A stretch of 64,000 bases of DNA. Origin: Dicyema japonicum (Eukaryota; Dicyemida; Rhombozoa; Dicyemidae). Every line of letters begins with the position of its first letter. Positions within the stretch are counted from its first letter, which is position 1. The notes beneath the pieces were generated by a model, which was not told the origin of the DNA, searched no databases, and saw only the letters and a list, made by a program, of their open reading frames with translations. The DNA is taken from NCBI GenBank assembly GCA_011109175.1, contig RDEW01000054.1:170074-234073 (forward strand). Direction: 5' to 3'. A program made the position numbers and the translations under genes. This document shows, piece by piece, positions 57,985-64,000 of the stretch.

Positions 57985-58520
57985 AAATAGGAGTTAACTA
58001 GAAGGTTTTTATCTCAGTCCTCTCCGTAATGGCCTGGACACTCTGCACGTCCCCCATCTCCTTCATTATTAAACGCCCGTATGTCTAGAACCCATCAAGT
58101 CCAAAGCTAGTTGGTCCTTTTCCAGTTATTCCACAGTAGGTCCCTTCCCCCTATGTTCCTCTCAAGTAGTCCCAATTAGCATGTAGGGTCAAGTGATGTG
58201 GGTACTAGGTCCAGCGTGAAAAATCTCCAGAGAGTTTGCCCCCTTCGCTTTACAATAGGTTTCTTAGTTTGGACACTTTGCAAGTGCCCTATCTTCTTCA
58301 TTAATGAACGCCCGTATGTCCAGAACATAGTAGGTCCAAAGCTAGTAAGTCCTTCACCAGTTAGTTCTCTCCAGTATGTTCTTCCACAGTAGTCCTAATT
58401 CGCCTGTTGGGACCAATGATATGGGTAACAAAATCTTGTAGACCCCAATTCGTATATATGTATCAATTGTTGTGGGTACCAGGTCCTACTTGGAAAATAT
58501 CGAAAGATTTTGACCCTTTG
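57985..58520. repeat. Diverged direct repeats of about 240-275 bp
   Basis: Shared blocks recur in order: GGACACTCTGCACG / GGACACTTTGCAAG, TTCATTATTAAACGCCCGTATGTC / TTCATTAATGAACGCCCGTATGTC, GTCCAAAGCTAGT, CCACAGTAG, and GTGGGTACTAGGTCC / GTGGGTACCAGGTCC. Two and a half diverged units. No coding evidence. Confidence 0.75.
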
Positions 58521-58770
58521 AGTACTACGCCTTTCAATAAATTCATTCGTCTTAAAATGGGTTCCTTTGTCTTGTAAAATATGTTCCTTCGTCTTGAAAC
58601 TCTGCGACTTGAAAAACTGTTCGTTAATTGAAAATTCCACGTAACACCCATGGCGCCACGTAAAATTTTTATTAGCTCGCTCAAAGTTCTCGAAAAAGAC
58701 TTTCTAGTGGTTTGGCTCGCGATCCGTGCGGGTAATGTAGTATATTGCGTGTGAGACAATTCTTCCAAAT
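58521..58770 (-). other. Possible LINE 5'-end fragment
   Basis: Reverse complement contains TTTTACGTGGCGCCATGGGT (about 58653-58672), like the 5'-end block of other LINE fragments in the window. Short minus frames on either side show no domain. Confidence 0.35.
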
Positions 58771-58881
58771 TTGTAATTGCAATAAATAAATCTTAAATAT
58801 TTTTTGATATATCTTAATATTTTTTTAAATCTTTTAAAATCAATTTAAACTAATGCTAAATATAGTATCTAAGCATTTTTC

Positions 58882-60079
58882 ATGGATATAGGTTGGAAAT
58901 ATTCTATGAATTCAAAGATACAGAAAAGATAAATTTAAATTCAAATGAGATAAATCAGCAAAGGGAAAAATTAATAGAAGACCGTAATGTTAATATTAAT
59001 TATTTTAATTTTTTCAGACTTTAAGGAAACATCAAGAAAAGTTGAAAAAGAAAAGTTATGAAATTCAAAGCAAACTGTCTACCTATTTTAAAAAGATCAA
59101 ACAAAATGAAAAAATTGAAGAAAATATAACTGACCAAAATAAGAGATATGTTAGGCAAATGAGTTTCAATTAATTTAAATATAAAATTAGTGTTAATTGA
59201 TGAACTACATAAAAATAATGAAATCGAAACTGTGAAATTTAAAGCAGAAATAGAAGATTTAAATATAGATATGAAACAATTGAACGAACAAGTGACTAAA
59301 GAAAATGCGATATTAATCAAGAAAAGAAAAGAAAAATTTCGAAAGATTTATTATTTTAATACCAACAAAATTATTCCTGAAACAGTTGCTATTAAAATTT
59401 TATTAATAAGTTATTGGATAATTTTTTAAATCAAATAAGCAACTTAGATGAAGAATTGGGTAAGGAAAGACGGGAATATTTTGAAAATGAAAGGCGCCTA
59501 AATGAAACTGAAAATATGCTTAAATCAAAAGTTGAAATGAGTTAAATGATTTTAGGAAGAATTAATCGAAGGACTAAATATGATAGATTTTGAACAATTA
59601 AAAATTGAAAATCAAACTTATAATGAAAAAATTGAAGAACGAAATGAAGTATAATATCATTAAATATAGATAACACAATAGGAAATATTGAAACTAAAGA
59701 AAAAAATAAAAAATAATATAGAAATTATAACCCACTGTAAAGAAAAGTTTGACTTCTTAAATAGATTAATAAATGAAAGGAATAATGAATTTATTAATGT
59801 TATGGCCATACTTTCTGATGTAATATTACTTTTTTATTCAAGAAAAGAGAAATTTTATCAAAACTAAAACAAGAAAGAGACAAATTGCGTATAAAAAACC
59901 ATCAAATAAAAAGCAGTTATGGATTATTAGAAAATATAAGTCTTATTAAAAATTATGAAAACTGTGACGATCAAGTAAAAATATTAAATAAGCAAATTAA
60001 TAATTATAAACTGTCGCAATCAAACGCAACTATGGATATTAAACGAATTTCAACGATGATTAAGAAAATAAAATCTTAA
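58882..60079 (+). CDS. CFAP184: Coiled-coil axonemal protein CFAP184/CCDC96-like
   Basis: CCDC96 works with CCDC113 as a link near the nexin-dynein complex and radial spoke base in motile cilia. Eight exons with introns 58892-58917, 58989-59017, 59163-59190, 59385-59410, 59531-59555, 59649-59681 and 59820-59842 (23-33 nt) yield about 340 residues, almost all predicted coiled coil. The diagnostic part is the C-terminal half: EELIEGLNMIDFEQLKIENQ then TYNEKIEERNEEILKLKKKI, and REILSKLKQERDKLRIKNHQ followed by SYGLLENISLIKNYENC, which match the conserved CCDC96 domain. Vertebrate CCDC96 has a long acidic N-terminus that is missing here; either the start at 58882 is internal or the animal has a short form. 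The only other ciliary gene in the window is SPAG6. Confidence 0.8.
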
Positions 60080-60175
60080 CAAATTAAATTCCTAACATAA
60101 TTTTTAACATTATATTCATTTTGGTAATGTTTAACACGATTATCAGCTACTGGTTTAAATGATAAATGTTTTTGT

Positions 60176-60721
60176 AAGGTGTACCGTCTTCTAGCTGTCT
60201 AGATGACAAAAAAGGCATAATATTGAAGCTGGTCTTTCTGTACTCAAACTACTATTCAATTCATACACTTATAGTTATCCTTGACTTATTCTAAAAACCT
60301 CGAACTGATTGCCTACGACTAGTATCAAAAATTCTCCATTGTTTAAAATTCCTTGACAAATTTAAAATGATAAACCAGCTGACCCATTGCCTATGGTTTT
60401 CTAAAAATAAAATGAAATTCATACCTATCCTCGGCGACAAAGTTTGCATTCTTAGAAGTATTCTGGAGTCTGAGCTAACCCAGTCTCGCCCAAAACGATC
60501 CACGACTGTTTTTCTAAAAAAAGCGTTGCTATCAACAAGCTTTTGAGACGTCTGCCGTCAAATATTCGAATGTATAAACGCAAAGCTCATCTACATCGGA
60601 AAGTTTGTGTCCATTTGCGTGCCTACACTGAGGTCACCATACAGGTCACCACAGAATCTGAAGACCAGCTTCAATATTATGCCTTTTTTTGTCATCAGAC
60701 AGCTAGAAGACGGTACACCTT
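60176..60721. repeat. 60-bp inverted repeat pair with 425-bp spacer
   Basis: 60176-60236 and 60661-60721 are reverse complements except for two single-base indels (AGGTGTACCGTCTTCTAGCT ... ATAATATTGAAGCTGGTCTT). Similarity stops abruptly on both sides. The right arm belongs to a plus-strand LINE tail, so the left arm is an inverted copy of part of it. Confidence 0.88.
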
Positions 60722-60870
60722 CACTTGTCCTGGTTCTCCTTCGATTTCTGCGCCTCAGCATGTACATTTCGGATCTTTTGGACCATCCGCTTTTAACAGC
60801 TTTTTTCTTGTTACCCAATGTTTTCCTTTATTTGAAGGAAATGGGAATAAATAATTAATTAATACAGCAT
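60250..60870 (+). pseudogene. LINE C-terminal remnant, apparently with a 5' inversion
   Basis: Plus-strand pieces LHRKVCVHLRAYTEVTIQV and CHQTARRRYTF... then LLRFLRLSMYISDLLDHPLL and LLPNVFLYLKEMGINN-stop (60607-60858) resemble a LINE end (…LxxLRxxxF..SDLLxxP..VAxFL). GGAATAAATAATTAATTAATAC follows as a possible tail. The reading of 60250-60540 on the minus strand may be the inverted 5' piece. Confidence 0.55.
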
Positions 60871-61130
60871 TGACACAATATAAGCTCGATATATTCCTAT
60901 TTGACAAAAAGTTGATTGAAATTTAAGTAGTTTAAGTTGGATGATTTAAGTCTGTTGAGGCGGAAAAATTCTATAACTGCAGCCTATTGAATCCAAATTA
61001 TTTTACAAGGTCAAACTCAAGAATTTGCGGATTTTTTTAACATTGTAACATTTAGCATCGCATTTTTCCAAAGTACTTGAAAATCTAAAAATGTATTACA
61101 ATATATTACCGTATATCCAAGTTACTGCTA
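60871..61130. other. No recognisable gene
   Basis: AT-rich spacer between two LINE remnants. Confidence 0.4.
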
Positions 61131-61140
61131 TTTTTTTAAT

Positions 61141-63165
61141 TTATTTAACCCAAGACCACGGTAAAACCAAACTAATTATAACGTGATCCCGATACATTCT
61201 AACAGAGACCTCATCTTCCTTCGTTTCCGCGCATGAACGTACAGGAAGACTGCCTGAATTTTCAGGGCCACCTTTCTGTGATCTGGAGTCTAGTCTCATA
61301 AGGGCCTCCAGAGGCGTAGGTCCGGTTCGGTGATCTTCACAAATCCAACGCTCCGTTACTCTGTAAGCCCTCTTTTGCATTTCCTCAAGTTTCTTCATAT
61401 TTGTCCAAGATATGGACGGTCCCCACGAGACGCATGAATATGAGAAACATGGCTCGATATACTATTTGTACACGTTCATCAAGACTGGGTAAGTACCACT
61501 TTTCCAAATTCCCGATAAATTTTTCAATACGTTCAGTTTCTTATCGCCGACCTTGTTTAACTTCATGGTGACTGTCTTCCTTCCCAATCTTTTGCCAGAG
61601 GTAAATAGTGACGTAGACGACTTCTCTGCATTCACCACGAGCCGGTTTTCCACTATCCAGGCATTAAGTCTGTTAAGGTTAATTTGTATTCTTTCTGTGG
61701 CCTTCTGGATGTCCTAATCACGCTAAGCCAACACAATTTCATCTGCATAGGAAAGTAGAACATCATTATCAGATTCAAGAGTCGGGAGATCGGCCAGAAA
61801 GAGGTTAAACAGAGCAGGGGATAAAGGAAATCCTCGAGGGACTCCGTTGGGGATGAGCCGTAAGATTGATTTCAGACTTCCGAGGCAAATGAAGTTAGTA
61901 ATCCAAAGCTTTAGCTTCCCTGGGATCTCCGATTGAAATATTTTTCTTGATAGAATCTTCCTCGAGACTGAGTCAAAAGCTTTATGCATGTCAATCGAGC
62001 AGAGCACTGTTTTAAAGTGTCTCGGCTTGGTTGTGAATCCGACTAGAATGAAGTCGATCAATGTTTGTAAGTATGTAGACGTGGATCTCTCATTTTTGAA
62101 TCCATGTTGAAAAGGCCTCTCTGGTAAAAATTCTTTTATTCGTCCGAGCACAAGCCTTTCCAGGATTTTTGACATGGAACATAGTAGTGACACCGGTCTA
62201 AAAGACGCTGGGTCATCTCTCGGTCTTCCTGGTTTCAGTATTGGCCGTATTAGTGCCTGTTTCCATAATAATGGTATCACATTCTGGTTAATCGAATAGT
62301 TGAAAACCGACGTAAGAAAAGCGACTCCCCCGTCTCCAAGATTTTTTAATAAAATAACAGGAATTTTGTCTGGTCCGTGGGAGTATGTCGTTTTTACGGA
62401 ATGTATTGTATCCCTCACCTCTCTCTCCGAAAAGAAAAGTGGTTCTGATTGTCTCTTTAGTTTCCTGCGTGATGGTAGTCAATCAGGTTTCATGTGCTCC
62501 TTGTGTGAAATTTTAGTATAGAATTTTATCAAATTGTTCACATCATTTTGAACATAATCTTCCTCTTTTGAAACTTCATCGCCTTTTGCCACATTTCGAA
62601 TAGCTTTTTACACCTCTCCCTTAGTGCGATTTCTATTCACCATTGTAAGCACACGATTCCACTTCAATCTCTGGGCCTTGAGCTCTTTGGCCTTTATTTC
62701 ATTATTCAATGTTCTGATCCGGAGTTTCATATCCAAGGTTATCCGGTTAGATTTTTTAAGCTGATTTCTTTCTTTAATCAAGGCCGTCTTCCCTCGACCA
62801 CTCGACGAATTTAAGTAATGTTTGGGTATAGCCCTTGATCTTGCTTCCAAGATTATTTGGATAAAGTAGCTGATGGTATTCTCCAGAGAACTGAAGTTAT
62901 CCAAGTAACAATTCTTCATTTTATCTTCTGAGATTTCACGATACAATTTCCAGTTAGCACATTTGTAATTGTAGCTGCTAGGAATTCTCCTCACGTTGGC
63001 CTCTTTTGATCATCACCACAATTGGATTATGGTCGCTTCTTGTTTCGTAAAGGAATCTCCCCAGGAGGATGGGGTCTATCGGTCCTTTTTGGTGGGCATT
63101 AGGTGCCCCATGGGCGTTTCCAAATCCTTTTGAATTGGTAGACCACATAACGCCACGCTAAAATC
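61141..63165 (-). mobile_element. CR1/Jockey-type LINE with mutated polymerase motif
   Basis: Minus-strand order: end of the endonuclease (GRFLYETRSDHNPIVVMIKR, about 63065-63006), linker (62994-62608), reverse transcriptase in one 231-codon open frame 62418-61723 (SHGPDKIPVILLKNLGDG; ALIRPILKPGRPRDDPASFR; SIDMHKAFDSVSRKIL; LIPNGVPRGFPLSPALFNLF; LLSYADEIVLA), a connecting region (61653-61462) and the C-terminus (YRVTERWICEDHRTGPTPLE to 61141). YADE replaces the catalytic YADD, and VPRG replaces VPQG. Frameshifts separate the parts. The 5' end shows the TTTAGCGTGGCGTTATGTGG block at 63141-63165, but most of the endonuclease is deleted. Confidence 0.88.
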
Positions 63166-63438
63166 AAAAAAAAATCGAGAAGCATGTGCGTTGAGTATAA
63201 ACATGGGTCTTATGGATTACTCGAATCACCAGAATTAGTAAACTCTTTATGGAGGGTAGGGGAATAGGAGAATCTGCCCTTATCTTTCACGATAATGAAT
63301 GGAACCAAATTGGGTTAAAACAATTAAAACTCCTAACTAAAATTTTTAAATAATGAAAAAATGAAACAAAAATACAAAATAGTTTTTAATCAAATCCATG
63401 AATTTAACGATCAAATGTTTTTAAATAAATTATAAATA
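63166..63438. other. Spacer between LINE and VPS11
   Basis: No domain found; the right part is the 3' flank of VPS11. Confidence 0.4.
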
Positions 63439-64000
63439 TCATATAATATTGCTAATTTGATTCAATTTAGCCTGAAGTTCTTCAAGTCTGACTTTTTTAT
63501 CAAGTTCTTCTTGTTTCTTTTCTATTATATCATCGTCCTATAAAATAGTATAAATAAAATATAAAAACATATGTCATGATTCCCATTCCTATTAGTTGAG
63601 AGACTTTATCAAATTTATTTGACGAAGAATTAATCTAATATGAATATAAAAAATAACATGGTTGAAAAAATTATCTTTAGCATCTCGTATATCTCTATTT
63701 TCAATGGATATCTGATTGTGAAAACTAAATATCAATAAGGATTACTGTTTATCAGGTACACAAAAAGGACACAGAGATTCAACGTTAGAATGACTTTCAT
63801 AACAACTAAATGTTTTTTTTAATATTTAAAACTTTCTATGAAATGAATGTTGGCAAAAAAAATGAATCGATGGAAGCGTCAACGTAGTACCACAGACTGA
63901 ACAACTCAATGTCATAAAAACATGAACCCTATAATAGTTTACTCGTTAATAATAAAACATATATGTAAATAGAGAAAATACCCGGATTTAATATTTTCTA
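63439..64000 (-). CDS. VPS11: VPS11 C-terminal part (HOPS/CORVET RING-type subunit), cut by window edge
   Basis: VPS11 is a core subunit of the HOPS and CORVET tethering complexes of late endosome and lysosome fusion. Only the 3' exons are in the window. With introns 63929-63981, 63806-63832, 63725-63745, 63635-63657 and 63538-63568 (21-53 nt) the translation gives the C-terminal RING-like finger, LSCSVCGTTLTLPSIHFFCQ then HSFHRSCYESHSN and LCPFCVPDK (Cys-x2-Cys ... Cys-x-His-x2-His ... Cys ... Cys-x2-Cys), as in VPS11. The tail NQISIENRDIRDAKDNFF ... EELQAKLNQISNII-stop is weakly conserved and predicted helical. The stop TGA is at 63439-63441. The upstream exons lie beyond 64000. Confidence 0.88.

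Overview
Eukaryotic, AT-rich nuclear DNA, most likely from a small, compact and repeat-rich animal genome. The strongest clue is intron size: in every gene whose exons I could join by protein homology (THOC2, SPAG6, WASP, LIM protein, OTUD5, Rab5-like, RAD23, CFAP184/CCDC96, VPS11), introns are GT-AG and mostly 21-30 nt, with a few of 31-63 nt. Introns around 26 nt are known from dicyemid mesozoans, and SPAG6 plus CFAP184 imply motile cilia. Dicyemid (or a similarly reduced lophotrochozoan) is therefore my inference for the source; it is not proven here.

Layout. 1-16.4 kb: a tandem array of a 1,907-bp unit (ten units plus a decayed edge), with a 766/763-bp deletion unit at two places, giving a higher-order period near 6.48 kb. 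Part of each unit is a dead endonuclease domain of a LINE, so this satellite was born from a retroelement. 17.66-22.76 kb (-): THOC2. 22.9-29.6 kb: a graveyard of LINEs, hAT (ZBED5/Buster-like) elements and an integrase-like gene with a decayed frame. 29.7-31.5 kb (+): SPAG6, with one frameshift. 32.3-36.15 kb: a retroelement nuclease-like tail and a 3.2-kb CR1/Jockey-type LINE (-) that starts with a 2A-like motif and carries a 116-bp copy of SPAG6. 36.34-38.66 kb (-): WASP, followed by an inverted second copy of the same LINE (38.8-40.0 kb). 40.1-42.7 kb: two LINE remnants and a tRNA-derived SINE. 43.5-49.65 kb (-): four genes, LIM protein, OTUD5, Rab5-like GTPase and RAD23, with LINE fragments and a 216-bp insertion between them. 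49.8-58.7 kb: nested LINEs, hATs and a second SINE. 58.88-60.08 kb (+): CFAP184/CCDC96. 60.1-63.1 kb: LINEs. 63.44-64.0 kb (-): the 3' end of VPS11, cut by the window edge.

The host genes are housekeeping and cell-biology genes with no shared pathway: mRNA export (THOC2), ciliary motility (SPAG6, CFAP184), actin nucleation (WASP), ubiquitin (OTUD5, RAD23) and endolysosomal traffic (Rab5-like, VPS11). The notable biology is the extreme intron shortness, a retroelement-derived satellite, several nested transposon layers with readable target-site duplications, and a host exon-intron fragment inside a LINE. I found no rRNA gene, CRISPR array or clear stand-alone tRNA gene.
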